Positions 1 through 11,160 of a DNA stretch of 64,000 nucleotides are shown in pieces. The notes beneath the pieces are model-generated. The model had not been told where the DNA came from. It worked only from the letters and a program-made list of their open reading frames with translations, and searched no databases. Source of the DNA: Gnetum montanum (taxonomy: Eukaryota > Streptophyta > Gnetopsida > Gnetales > Gnetaceae); the NCBI GenBank assembly GCA_015680685.1, contig MNCI01029358.1:1-64000 (forward strand), read 5' to 3'. Position 1 is the first letter of the stretch. The number at the start of each line of letters is the position of its first letter. Made by a program: the position numbers and the translations under genes.

Positions 1-690
1 AAACGGAAGGTGCGCGGACGTTGGAACTCCCCACGCTCCAGATTGTAGAAAATGGGCCTGTGATCGGAGGCCATGCGTGCACCTCCGTAAGCCTAGAGGT
101 CCCAATCAGTCAGCAGCTTCTCACTGGCCCACACATGGTCAATCCGGGATAGGACCCTCGCGGTGCCCTATTTGCGGTTGCTCCAGGTGAAATTGCAGCA
201 GGTGATTTCCAAGTCCGTCAGATCAAACTGCTGTAACAGGGCAAGCATTTCCGTTGCCCCGGGGGGCTCAACCCACGAGTCGTTGGTCTTTTCCCAGGAG
301 AAGAGCCGCTGGTTAAAATCGCCAATTAATAACCAACTGGCCTTCTTGGGAACCCACGCCACGACTCGGTAGAGCTTCTGAACCCGCGCCTGCCAGCCTT
401 GGGCGCTGTACACATTTGTAACCCACACGTCCGGCCTAGGCAGGTGCACTGTAATGCACCAGTCGGACGTATCCAGGACGTACGAGTCCGCCTTGGTGAG
501 GATCGCGAGGCTGCCCGCACGCCCCCTGCTGAGCGCCTGGTGGCTGTGTCACCCCGGCCACTAGAGAGTGTGAGTCTCTATCTGCTATAATTTTGTTTCT
601 TGCAGGCATACAATGTCACACTTTTCATCGCGCACTAAACAATGCAAGGTATGTCGCTTGTAAGGGGTACCCTAGCCCCTGCAGTTCTAG
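1..690 (-). pseudogene. L1-type LINE ORF2, endonuclease part (cut by window edge)
   Basis: Minus-strand translation shows the landmarks of an apurinic-like LINE endonuclease in order: a degraded SWNCRG-type start near 690, the catalytic-Glu motif CLQETK near 600, LIGDFN near 300, SRIDHV near 140 and SDHRPI near 60. This is the usual N-terminal domain of plant L1 ORF2; reverse transcriptase should follow to the left of base 1. The frame is broken: the first part and the part at 168-449 are separated by stops and shifts, and there is a stop between SRIDHV and SDHRPI. It lies downstream of ORF1 (1042-1745) on the same strand. The copy is clearly more GC-rich than the second LINE at 11-16 kb, so it belongs to a different lineage or is younger. 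The domain call is secure; activity is excluded by the stops. Confidence 0.82.
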
Positions 691-1041
691 GAAAGGACCT
701 TCATGGAGACAGGGAACGGTGGTACATCTCCTGGAGCGTGGGCTGCACTCCCAAATCCACGAAGAGCTACGTGGCCTTCTGCCAGCAAGAGTGGCTGTCA
801 GGGCGTCCAACCTTCACCGCGTGAAGAGATACCGTCATTCCTTTTTTATGCAGGCTCCATTTTTGATCTGGGGGGGAGCTGAGCTGCGCCGAACCCCGAC
901 TGGTGTTAATCCAGTTCGTGACCAGTGGCGGGGACAGACCACCGTGGGAAGGGCCCTCCCCACCTGACCTGGGCATTCTATGAGAGTCCTGCTGCACTGC
1001 TATCCCTTCCTGAGAGGGCGTCGGCTGGTCTTCATCGTCCC

Positions 1042-1745
1042 CTACCAGCGCGTGAAGGTATGACTTGCTCGCCATACTGGCCTCGGGACCCTAACCCGTC
1101 CCCGCAGCCCCTCATGTTGAGCCCCCTGCGTTGCAAGCTTCGCTGATGCCCTGGAGAGGGATCCCCCACTGGGCGTAGCCTTGGAGGCCGCTCCCTTAGC
1201 GGCAGCGCCCTTACTCGATCGTCGAGCCCCCTCTTTGGGGGCCGGCGGTTTTTGATTGGCAACCCGACCCTTCCTTCTGACGACGTACCATCCATCATCT
1301 GGTGTGGCCAGGTACCCCGCTGGATGGCCCTGGTCACTCCCCGGCTGATGCTGGGCCTGAGCCTTCGGCTGGTTCTCGAACAGAACCCGAACCCTCTCCT
1401 CCCTAAGGTCCGTGATGAGAACTAGCACCTTGACTGGTTCTTGTGTGAGAAGAGGCCGCCAGACGCAGAACCTCGCGAACCCCAGATGATCCATACCGGC
1501 AGTCAAGAGGTCAAACTTGATGAAATCTCCAAACAGATCCGCCAACGTCCGCAGTACTGCAGGCGACCAGTATTCAAGGGGAAGGTCATACAACCGTACC
1601 TAGACCAGCGTGCGTGCGAACAACGCTGGATCCTGGTGAGCTCCAGGGCGCTAGGGCCAGCCCGCGCGCGTCGTAGAACCACATTGTTGATGATGTTTTC
1701 TTTCACAACGTTGGTTCTTCCTTGCTTGACAACGATTTTCTCCAC
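1042..1745 (-). pseudogene. L1-type LINE ORF1 (DUF4283 RNA-binding protein)
   Basis: The frame at 1042-1593 encodes 183 residues and opens with a sequence close to the DUF4283 core of plant LINE ORF1 proteins: VRLYDLPLEYWSP, then a GDFIKFD-type strand and an ARFCVW strand. The homology continues upstream to about 1745 in another frame, so the true N-terminus is broken. The C-terminal half is a basic, proline-rich low-complexity tail without an obvious CCHC knuckle. In active L1 elements this protein binds the LINE RNA to form the RNP. It precedes the ORF2 endonuclease on the same strand, as expected. Confidence 0.75.
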
Positions 1746-1929
1746 TCCCGTTGTCTTTGGGCGGTCACTTTCGGCATTTGTCCCAAGCAGCCTCCCTCCA
1801 AATCATCCTCCCTTTGTGCTATTTGCGCAACTTCCAGGTCCCTTTGCCCTCCAAGCTTTAGTTCCCTCCCACCAAAGTTTGCACCCTTTCCCCCTAAGGG
1901 TGCACTGCTCAACCATAACCCATCGCGTA

Positions 1930-3505
1930 CTCGTTTAAATTTCTGGTTGCCTGCCATCAACCAGTCCGCATACGCTCGTTTGCTTTTTGCACGTAGAACA
2001 GTTCGCGAAGGAGAAAATCGAATCTCTAACTTCGCGATCCACAATTTCTCCACGCGCATCCTGACAGCAAGTGAAATTAAAATTTTGGGTTATGGACTTA
2101 AGTTCATCCCAAGGCCACTCCCCATGGATCGTGGCTCCATCCTTAAGGAATTCACCGCTTTTGCAAGGCTTCTCAGACTTCGGAATTTCTTTAAACATAA
2201 ACCCGAGGATAATTTTTCATCTTCGTCGTTTATCTTTACAACCCAGGTTACCAAAATGAAACTCCGATGCTCCAGTAAATGGAATCCACCTATCAGCAGT
2301 TTCAACCCGGATCTTGAGATTTGCATTCGCAATGGCCTCGAGTCCCTTGAAACTGCACTCTCCTCCCTCGATTTTCACCACCGACCTCCATTGCCTCGTC
2401 GTCTTCTTGGAGCACTTCACAAACTCCAAAAAGTCACAAACATTGTAATTCGTCCAGCGGATAAAAATCTTGGCGTTTGTATTCTGGATTCCTCCTGGTA
2501 TCTCGATGAAGCAACCAGGCAACTCTCCGATTCGGAGGTGTATTTGCAAGTGGATTCCATCCCATGGGATGATCTTCGTCGTCGTCTCCTGAGCATCATC
2601 AACCATTTTCCATAGGTTTTCAAAGATTTTAAGGATTCTCTCCTCCAATGCAAGGCTCCCAAACCTTGTATTTTTTATCTGATCCCTAAAATCCACAAAC
2701 CTGTTCTGGTTGGCCGTCCGATTTGTTCATACACAGGTTATGTTCTTGAACCTGCTTCCCGCCTCCTCCATTACCTGCTATTCCCGATTTTATGTTCCCA
2801 ACCATATCATCTTTAAGACTCATCTGCCCTGATCCGTGACCTTCATGCTAGGGTCCTCCCCGTCAACGTACTTTTGTTTACGTTTGACGTTGAATCCCTC
2901 TACCCGAGCATCCCCACTGATCAAGGTCTTGATGCCCTTCAAGAGATGATTGGAACATATTTTTCTGCAAACCCTTTTCCTTTGCAGAACCTCTACAGTA
3001 GCGCCATTCTAGAGCTTGCATCATTAGTGCTTCATGAGCACTACCTTGAATTCAATGGAGTATAGTATAAATAGGTAAGAGGCACCGCAATGGGTAGTAA
3101 CTTTGCAGTTGTCTACGCATGCCTCTTTCTGTGCCATCTTGATAAGCAAGTCTTCAGTACTCCTAATTCTCATAATCTTTTGTATTTCAAAACATTCATC
3201 GATGATGCTTTCGGCATTTGGAGTGGTTCTCAAGATTCCCTTGCTCTCCTGCTTTCCCGGTATGGCAATGTTTATCCTTCAATAAACATTACTCCTACTA
3301 TTTCTGATTCTACAATTGATATCCTGGATGTCACTTTCTTCAAGGATCCCCAATTTGTCAACACTGGTATCCTTTCAACCAAGTGTTACCAAAAACCCTT
3401 GAATGCTTATCAGTACATCCCTTTCTCCTCATGGCATCCATTCCATCAGAAGAAAGCATTTATCATTGCAGAATTGAAAAGATATCTCATCAGGGAATCA
3501 GTAAT
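1930..3505 (+). pseudogene. Penelope-like element reverse transcriptase
   Basis: One frame can be followed across this stretch with only four internal stops (2613, 2814, 3063, 3072) and no frameshift. In order: an N-terminal NFSTRILTASEIKILGYGL block typical of Penelope-like RTs near 2044-2100, IRPADKNLGV near 2450, FYLIPKIHKP near 2670, the palm motif TFDVESLYPSIP near 2880 with the first catalytic Asp, RGTAMGS near 3080, and FIDDAF near 3196, the YxDD-type catalytic pair. These motifs fit the Penelope (PLE) class and not LINE or LTR RTs. The frame runs into family A LTR sequence near 3505, so the C-terminal part, where a GIY-YIG endonuclease would sit, is missing. Whether the parent was an EN-plus (Dryad-like) or EN-less (Coprina-like) PLE cannot be decided. 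The start codon is not identifiable. Confidence 0.85.
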
Positions 3506-4195
3506 GCGGAATGAGTATGACTTGATTACGAGCATCTAAGGATGTGTATGGATAATCAAGGAACGGATCCTCATCACAATGTGGAATGAGTACGACTTGA
3601 TTAAGAGCATCTGAGGATGTGTACGGATAATCAAAGAATCAGTTGCTCATCGCACCTAGGCTAGAAAAGCAGAATGAGTACGACTTGATTACAAGCATTT
3701 AAGGATGTGTACGGATAATTAAGGAATCGGTTGCTCATCGCACTTAGGCTAGATTAGCTTTCTCAACCCTTTCCTCCTAGTTAAGTGCCTCAGTACGACC
3801 ACTTCGAGCACGTGCGTTATGCGTGGGGATCCCAGCAACGATTAGCATTTGGTAGCCATGGTTGCATCGGTTCAGGGTGTGTACAGTAAGTGGGAACGGA
3901 TGCTGATGCTAGGTAATTTAGATTTAGTCATTAGTTAGAGTTAGTAATTAGTTTCTAAACCCTTCACCTTGTTAGCATAGGAGACATAAAACATAAAAAG
4001 ATATAAAAATCATATACCTCAGACTTACTTAACCATACACCATGACAACTACAAGTAAGTTTGGGAAGACAACGAACGATTAACCTTAAGTGTTCCATGA
4101 GGCGTGTAGGCATTTAGTCTACGAAGTTTGACTAGATCGCGTGTGCTACGCTTGTGTTCGTATGGTTGAGTGTAGGGGTACCTCGCCACTCATCA
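3506..4195 (+). mobile_element. 5'-truncated LTR of gypsy family A
   Basis: The 3' end (GGGGTACCTCGCCACTCATCA) matches the LTR ends at 25973 and, in reverse complement, those at 16143, 49878 and 55769. The left part contains three tandem subrepeats beginning GAATGAGTA(T/C)GACTTGATT at 3509, 3584 and 3672. The U3 part with TATA box and GATATC palindromes is absent, and the left edge is fused directly to the Penelope-like frame. No PBS follows 4195, so it is a fragment or truncated solo LTR. Confidence 0.75.
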
Positions 4196-6045
4196 CCTTC
4201 CAAAAGGCTTCCAACAACCAAAAGCACACATTCACCCTTCCATGGAGGCTTTCAATTAATTGGATGACTTTCAGCAAAGTTTTACAAAGCACTGCGAGGT
4301 TTTGCCCATAGTAGTCATCTTGCAATTAGCTCCAAAAGACTCCCTACTTTTGGTCATCTTTAGTTCCTTGGAAATCACTACTTTTGGTCTACCAACATGC
4401 TTTAGATGAGATTTTTACATGCACTGTAAGGGGGTATGTCTAACAGCCGTGCCCAACTACCTCCTCTCCTTAATAGTCCCTTGTGGAAGGCTTCTAAAAA
4501 CTAGAAGCTCGCATTCACCCTTCCATGAAGGCTTTTGATTAATTAGATAACTTCCAATAAAGTTATATAAAGCAATATGAGGTATTGCCCATAGCAATCA
4601 GCTTCAGAAGGCTCCTTTCTTTTAGTCATCTTCAATTCCTTGGAGATCATTACTTCCAATCTACCGATGCACTTTCGGTGAGATTTTTACATGCACTGCA
4701 AGGGGGTGCATCTAGTAGCCCCTCGTAGTCCCTTCCAAAAGGCTTCCAATAACTGAAAGCTCACATTCACCCTTGCATCGAGGCTTTAAGTTGATCAGAC
4801 CACTTCTAGCAAAGCTTTACAAAGCACTACGAGGTATTTCCATAGTAGTTATCTTGCAGTTGGCTTAGAAAGACTCCCTACTTTTGGTCATCTTCAATTC
4901 TTTGGAAATATTTGCTTATAGTCTACTAATGCACATTCGGTGAGATTTTTACACACACAGCAAAGGGGTATGTCTAGTAGCTCCCCCCACCCCACATAGT
5001 CCCTTTTAGAAGGCTTCCAGCAATCAAAAGCTCACATTCACCCTTGCATGGAGGCTTTTGGTTGACAGGATGACTTCTAGCAAATTTTTACAAAGCACTA
5101 TGAGGCACTTCCCATAGAATTCATCTTGTAACCAGCTTTGAAAGATGCCCTACTTCTAGTCATCTTCAGTTTCTTAGGAATCGCTGCTTCTGGTTTATTG
5201 ATGCACTTTTAGTGAGATTTTTACATGCACTGCGATGGAGTGCATGTAGCAACCCCTTTGTAGTCCATTTTGAAAGGCTTCTAACAACCGAAGGCTTACA
5301 TTCACCCTTGCATAAATGCTTTTGGTTGATCGGACGACTTCCCGCAAAGTTTTACAAAGCACTCTGAGCTACTACTCATAGCAATCGTCTTATAGTTAGC
5401 TCTGAAAAACTTCCTATTTTTGGTCATCTTCAGTTCCTTGAAAATCAATGCTTTTGATCTATCGACATGGTTTTGGTGAGATTTTTACATGCACTATAAG
5501 GGTGTGCATCTAGCAGCTCCCTTGTGGTCCTTTCTGAAAGACTTCTAGTTACCAGAAGCTCACATTCATCCTTGCATGGAGGCTTCCAGTTGATTGGATG
5601 ACTTGTAACAAATTTTTACAAAGCACTGTGAGTTACTGCCCATAGCAGTTGTCTCGTAGTCAACTTTGGAAGACTCCCTACTTTCGATCATCTTCAATTC
5701 CTTGGAAATTGCTACTTCTGGTCTACTGATGCACTTTTGGTGAGATTTTTACATGTACTACGAGGGGGTGCATCTTGTGGCCCCCTTGCAGTCCCTTTCA
5801 AAAGACTTCCAACAACCAGAAGCTCACATTCACCCTTACATGGAGGCTTTTGGTTGATTGGATGACTTCCAACAAAGTTTTACAAAGCATTGTGAGGTAC
5901 TGCTTGTAGTAGTCATCTCACAACCGACTTTGGTATACTCCCTGCTTCTGGTCATCTTCAGTTCCTTGGAAATCGTTGTTTCTAGTCTACCAATGTGCTT
6001 CTAGTGAGATTTTTACATGCACTATGATGGGATGTGTATCATAGT
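4196..6045. repeat. Tandem array, about 264-bp unit, seven copies
   Basis: A conserved segment around CATTCACCCTT recurs with its reference T at 4231, 4514, 4766, 5037, 5301, 5565 and 5829, giving spacings of 283, 252, 271, 264, 264 and 264. Each unit also carries a TTTTACAAAGCACT segment, a TGGTCATCTTCAGTTCCTTGG segment and a GAGATTTTTACATGCACT segment. Copies are diverged. No frame is open across the array. It starts directly after the family A LTR end. Confidence 0.9.
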
Positions 6046-7045
6046 GTATTTGGGACTACTTGTTTGTATGTTCTCTCAGTTAGGGCTTGGAGGAATTATG
6101 GCTAACAATAACTAGATGTTCATACATGACACATACTATATCCATCATGGTTGAATGATCATCAAGGATTATGGCCATCATACTTTCATCATTATGGACA
6201 TCAGCCACTGTACATGCACCACCAATCATATCATAGATTCCTTTATACCGTAAAGAGAACAAATGTAATCATATCCCAAAAAGCCAGAGGGACAAGATTC
6301 CTACCACGACTACATGATGCTTTTTGTGACTTTGTACCTATTGCAGAGGGCCTTTGTAGGATGACAAAGAGTTCTATCATAGGCTAGCTACTGGGTGAAA
6401 AGTCATGTATCTTGAAGTCATGATGGCCAAATCCCCTCACATTTTTAGTTCCCTGACATTGAATTACAATCTACCTTCATTTATCTTACAACTTTCTCTT
6501 CTAACAACAATAATTTATATTTTGCGCACCTTAGTTTTAGGTAAAATGTTTTGTTGTAATGTTTACTATTATTGGTTTTTGTGGGTTATCTTTAGTAGGA
6601 ATGTTTTACTATGCTGCTTACTAATATTGGTTTATGAGGTTTGAGATTTAAGCCTATATTGTTTATGGATGTATGTTGTTTGTTATTTGGATTGTTTTTG
6701 TCTCACATGATACTTGAAAGGCAATGTTTACCATTTTTTTACCATTTACCTTTTTAAATAAATTATTATTTTACAAATTAGTTTTTAAAATTTTATGATA
6801 TATGGATATTAGTTTTTTCAATGAATTTGTACTATGCAAATTAGTTGTTTTGATGAATTTCTGATTCATAATTAGTTTCAACATGGAGAAAGAAAATGTT
6901 ATTCTAGATTCTTTAGAACAAGAGAAGGTAGCTGAAGTAGATTTGTTAAGGCAACATATTGCAAAAAATCAGTCAAGCCAAATTACATTCAGTAGAGAAA
7001 GATGGTCTTTTACAAAGTTTTTGGGTTTTTCTTCTTTTTCCAACT
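6046..7045. other. AT-rich spacer, no recognised gene
   Basis: This stretch separates the tandem array from the family B 5' LTR. Short frames at 6151-6387 and 6883-7045 (the latter acidic and charged, opening MEKENVILDSLEQEKVAEV) match nothing I recognise, and the second is cut by the LTR. They may be remnants of an older element. Confidence 0.4.
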
Positions 7046-8236
7046 TGATGAGTCATCTAGTGGTATTTTGTAAGTCCATTGTAAATCTTAGACTTGGGAA
7101 GTGTTTCACACACCCTGTGTTTATAGTTCTAGCATATGCATTTGAGGTTTATACTTCCCAAGGTTACTTTTTTGCCTCCTATGTCACACTTCCAGGTTGT
7201 GTGCATCTTCTAGGTTTCTTATAATGTTTTTGACTTTTTTTGGGCATCCTTGATATCTTACAACATGTTCCTTGGTCTTTTAACTTTCATCCAAAATTGG
7301 TGGCTGGAAGTGTAATTTTAGGGAGTGCATTAACTACCCTACGTCAATGCATCCCTAATGGCTCTACATTGACAGACCACTTGCCAATCTTGGTTTATCC
7401 CACATTAGTTACATTGTGACCAAGGTTGATCTAGGTTGCGTTGATGGACTTCCATTGATGCCTAGGCACTGGTGAACCTTTACCATTACCTTGTGAAAAC
7501 TATAAATACCTAAGGTGAGCTCTCACAGAAAACATTTATAACATAGGCATTTCATTTGAGCTTTTGGTGTCTAGTTTGTGTAAAGGCCTCTTCTTCCCTT
7601 AGGTAAGTTGATTACTTCTTATCTTATGTGTGTATTTTCAATCATCACTTTCACAAGTGTGAGTAGGCTCTATCAAAGTGCTACCTTGGTGATGTAGTCC
7701 ATAACCATTTGGTTGATGCAAAGTTCAATATTTACGCAATGAATAAAGCTCATGATTCTTACTTTATTCTATAGAATTTATGCCTTAAAACATTAAAACA
7801 CTAAAAATATTTATTTCATTTTCACTTCATTGAGTTGTGATGATTTATCCTTATCTAAAGAGGTTACAACTATACAACATGGTGTTAGGCCATCAAGGCT
7901 ATGACTAAGAGTCATTTTTGCTTTGTATGTGTGGTGTTGCACATGTCCCAAAAGGGATTGCAACAAGTGTGTTTATTATTGTTTTATGCTTATATTCATA
8001 AAACACATAAAATTTATAAAATATAAAATTATATATATATTTTGTATTCCCCATCATGGCAAAATGGGTTTTCATTGTATGATATGCATTATAATCCCTT
8101 TTATATTTATTGAACACAATGACATACACAATTATTCTTGGAAATCTACTCAACATTGTCTTCGATGCTTATGACCAGATCACACCATGTTCTGTGTGAT
8201 ATAATCCAATTGGCCATGCTTGGTGGACCTCTATCA
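7046..8236 (+). mobile_element. Family B gypsy 5' LTR (element B1)
   Basis: The LTR runs from TGATGAGTCATC to CCTCTATCA (1191 bp) and aligns along its length with the LTR at 34498-35768. A TATA box (TATAAATACC) lies at 7501 and AATAAA signals lie near 7742. It is followed by a degraded tRNA-Asp-type PBS and family B gag. No 3' LTR partner was found, so B1 is truncated on the right, where LINE sequence begins after about 11 kb. Confidence 0.8.
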
Positions 8237-8256
8237 TTGGTTTCATTGATGGGAAA
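8237..8256 (+). promoter_or_regulatory. Primer binding site, tRNA-Asp type (degraded)
   Basis: TTGGTTTCATTGATGGGAAA directly follows the LTR end and resembles the TTGGCGCCGTTGCCGGGGA-type PBS of Athila/Tat-lineage gypsy elements, with several substitutions. The B2 copy at 35769 has the same location. Confidence 0.6.
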
Positions 8257-8363
8257 GACATTGGTATAATGCCTACAAATACTTATACATTTTTTATCAT
8301 AACATTTTTCAACCCAAGTGTTTGTTTATTTAGTGTTGCATGCAAGTTTTGAACACAAACAAT

Positions 8364-10640
8364 ATGGTAGATAATGCTCAAAGTCCATAGAAGACCTTTG
8401 GCAAATGAAATGTTATAAAATGAACAAGAGCTTCTGTTACATTTAAACAGTCAAAGAGTGTGACCCTACCATCGGTTGTTTTGGCTTATCACCAAGATAA
8501 GTAAAGAAGGTAGCATAATGCTCATGGATGGTTCTCCAAAGGATTGACGAAGGCTAGAATACATGATCTTAAGGAGGCCCTAATTAGCATTGGGCCAAAA
8601 GATGATTGTACATTCTATGTAGCTCATGAACTAGTGTACAATGGCTATGAGCCTCTATACAAGCAAGAGCTTGGAGATTAATTAGTGGAAGAGGAGGCTC
8701 ATCATAGTTTTTCATTTGGCGATTTAGATAAAGAGGAGGATAATAAAGCAAATAAGAAAAGAAAAGGACCAATATGCCATGAAGGCCCTTGGTCATAAAT
8801 CACTCACTGAAGTGCAACTAGAACCCATGATGATGATCTCCTCTTCAAGTTCTAGCACTTGCACTTATTTGAACCACTCGATGATGATGATTCCCTTTTA
8901 TTTGACTAGGGTGACTATCATGAACTCACTGAAGTTGTCCATATTCCATGAGAGCATTTTTGTGATAGTCATATTAAATAGATCAACATGGTTGATGTTC
9001 CAACATATAGAGGATTTACCATTGATAATATCCAACTTTACATGAAGGCATTCGATGATGCTTGCTGCCTGCAGGGAATTGTTAGTGATTGGCAACAACT
9101 ATGGTTGTTTTCCCACACTTTCATCAAGCATTCAAAAACTTGGTACAAGTCCATGCCCTCCAAATCAATTCAAAAATTAGAAAACATGATTAAAATATTC
9201 TACACCAAATTTCAAACCTATGTATGCATCACAAACATCTAGAAGAAGTTGACCAAATGGAGGCTAGAAACTTTTGAACTACTAGAGATTGCCATGAAGA
9301 GGTACATGAAAACTACCCACCACTGTTCAAACTATGGCTTTAGCCAAAGAGAGTAGCTCATGCATATTGTGGAAGGTATGAAGTAGGAAATAACGAAACA
9401 CAAAGACATGTATGTAATCGGCCAAGTACACAAAAAATCTATGACCCAAATCAAAGCATTCCTTGACATCATTACAAGCATGAAAGATGAATGATGAAAG
9501 AGACAATCAGCTGAGGAATATAATCATGTTACTATATGCAGAATGGAACCAAAACATATTAAAGGTATAATCAAACCTTCTTCTATAGTCAAGGTCTTGA
9601 TTTAAGACCAAGTCAAAATGATGAGGACATCACCCAACCCTTGTGTAATCCTCAATGTATCTTGGATATGTGTGTATATCTTGTTTAGGTATGTCTTCTT
9701 GTGTTGAGCTTTCAATGAGGGTTCCAAGGTTTTTGGCATGTTTAGGGGTGTTTTAAGCTTATTCTGAGTAGTTTAGAAGGTTCAAAAGTCTATAGGGACT
9801 TATTTGATGGCATTTGGAGGTTCCAGACCTTAAAATAAGTGTCTATTTTTGGCCTAGGTAGGGAAGACATCTCCTCTAAGATGTCTGTCCCAATTTCAAC
9901 TATACTCAAGAAAGATGTCTTCTATTTATCCAAGACATCTCATCTGGATTTTAATGGACATCAAATTAAAAGGTAAATTCGATGGTAGATGAAAGGTTAT
10001 CCCAAGAAGCTATAAAAAGGCATCAAAGGCCTAAGGCTAATCAGGCTAATTAGAGGAAGTATGTTAGTCTCAAGGAGAAGAGTGAGAGGAGATATTTGAA
10101 AGGTATCTTAAGAGCTTGTGCAAGAAGAGTTTGAGTGAGAGGTAAGGTAGAGAGGTCAAGAAAATCTCTTATAAGTGTCTTGTCTTGAGCTTTGGCTCCA
10201 TTTTAAACAATTGAGAATAAAGAGAGGATATGTGTGGCCTCTAAGATCCTTGGGAGAGATGTGAGTTGAGCTTAGCTCCTCATCTTTGATGTAATTCTAT
10301 ACATTTTGAGAGTTTTTTTTAATAAAAAGGAGAATTTTCTCTAATTCATTATCTTGTTGTTGCTTCTAAGTTAAAGTTTCTTAGGAAGCTTGTGGAATGG
10401 ATCCTTTTGGGGACTATTGAGGTAGGCTTCATATCACAAAACACAGAAGGCCTTGATAAACTTGGCTCACAAGGTAGACCAAATATCGGAAGCAATGAAT
10501 AATAACATGATCACTACCCTTAAGGACAAGGGTAAGATGGTTGAAGCTATAGCCAAAGTAATTGCATTTCTCAAACACAAAAAGATGTATGATGTGAAAG
10601 GTAAAGGTAAGCTCTCATACTCTAACAACACCCAATAGGA
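8364..10640 (+). pseudogene. Family B gag (B1 copy), split by a solo LTR
   Basis: The ATG at 8364 aligns with the B2 gag start at 35896. The best-preserved part is 8985-9500: INMVDVPTYRGFTIDN, then the LYMKAFDDAC...DWQQLWLFSHTF and WYKSMPSKSI segments of the retrotransposon gag domain (PF03732-like). This forms the capsid of the virus-like particle. Stops and shifts are frequent. Gag resumes at 10442 after the 9619-10436 insertion and fades at about 10640; protease and pol are not seen. In B2 the equivalent downstream region continues to a protease. Confidence 0.72.
9614..10441 (+). mobile_element. Solo LTR, family E, with CAAAA duplication
   Basis: An 818-bp block (9619-10436) runs from TGATGAGGACATC to GCTTCATATCA and is flanked by identical 5-bp copies of CAAAA (9614-9618 and 10437-10441). 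It interrupts family B gag, whose homology to B2 resumes right after it. It has LTR anatomy: several AAGACATCT/AAGATGTCT motifs at 9868-9950, a TATA box (CTATAAAAAGG) near 10010, and an AATAAA near 10320. The AAGATGTCTT motif links it to the copia-type LTRs C and D. Confidence 0.88.
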
Positions 10641-11160
10641 TTTAGTTGAGGCTTGATGTAAATCTCTAATAAATATTTTGGCTCATACTTACATGATGAT
10701 TTTCATGCATACCTACTACTTATATTCTAGAAACATGATCCTTCTACCTTTGAATTTATCTTTTGAAAAAGGTCCTTCATGTTCTAGATCAAACTAGTGT
10801 TCTTCAAGTAGAGTTGAAGGATATTGTCTTTCTATCAAGCAAATGAACATTCAATTTTGTATGTTCAATCTTTTTTATACACATTCAAGTATGCATATCT
10901 ATTCTTTATTATACACATTTGGTTATGCATCTTTTATTATCATTATGTACATGTGATGATATAATGTTTTATACATGGAGTCGCGATGTGCATGATATAA
11001 TTGATTGTGTGTGAGGAAAGAGAAATTCAGAAAAAATGACTTATGAAAATTGATTGTAGAAAAAAATGAAAATGAAAATTATTTTTTTAAAAAAATTAAG
11101 TTATAAAAGTCAAATGCCACCATTAAAGCATGTTACGTGCAAAAGTAACAAAAAACATAT
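10641..11160. other. AT-rich spacer before the second LINE
   Basis: No coding homology is visible. It should contain the end of the truncated B1 element and the 5' UTR of the LINE, but I could not place the junction. Confidence 0.4.

Noticed and set aside
1441-1938. Plus-strand frame of 165 codons opposite LINE ORF1
   Set aside because: Antisense to the DUF4283 frame, with no domain of its own.
4196-6045. Regular repeats that might be taken for a CRISPR array
   Set aside because: Units are 264 bp, diverged along their whole length and without short conserved repeats and unique spacers; the context is plant nuclear.
7905-8174. Overlapping frames of 83 codons on both strands
   Set aside because: They lie wholly inside the family B LTR; no codon-like conservation with the B2 LTR.
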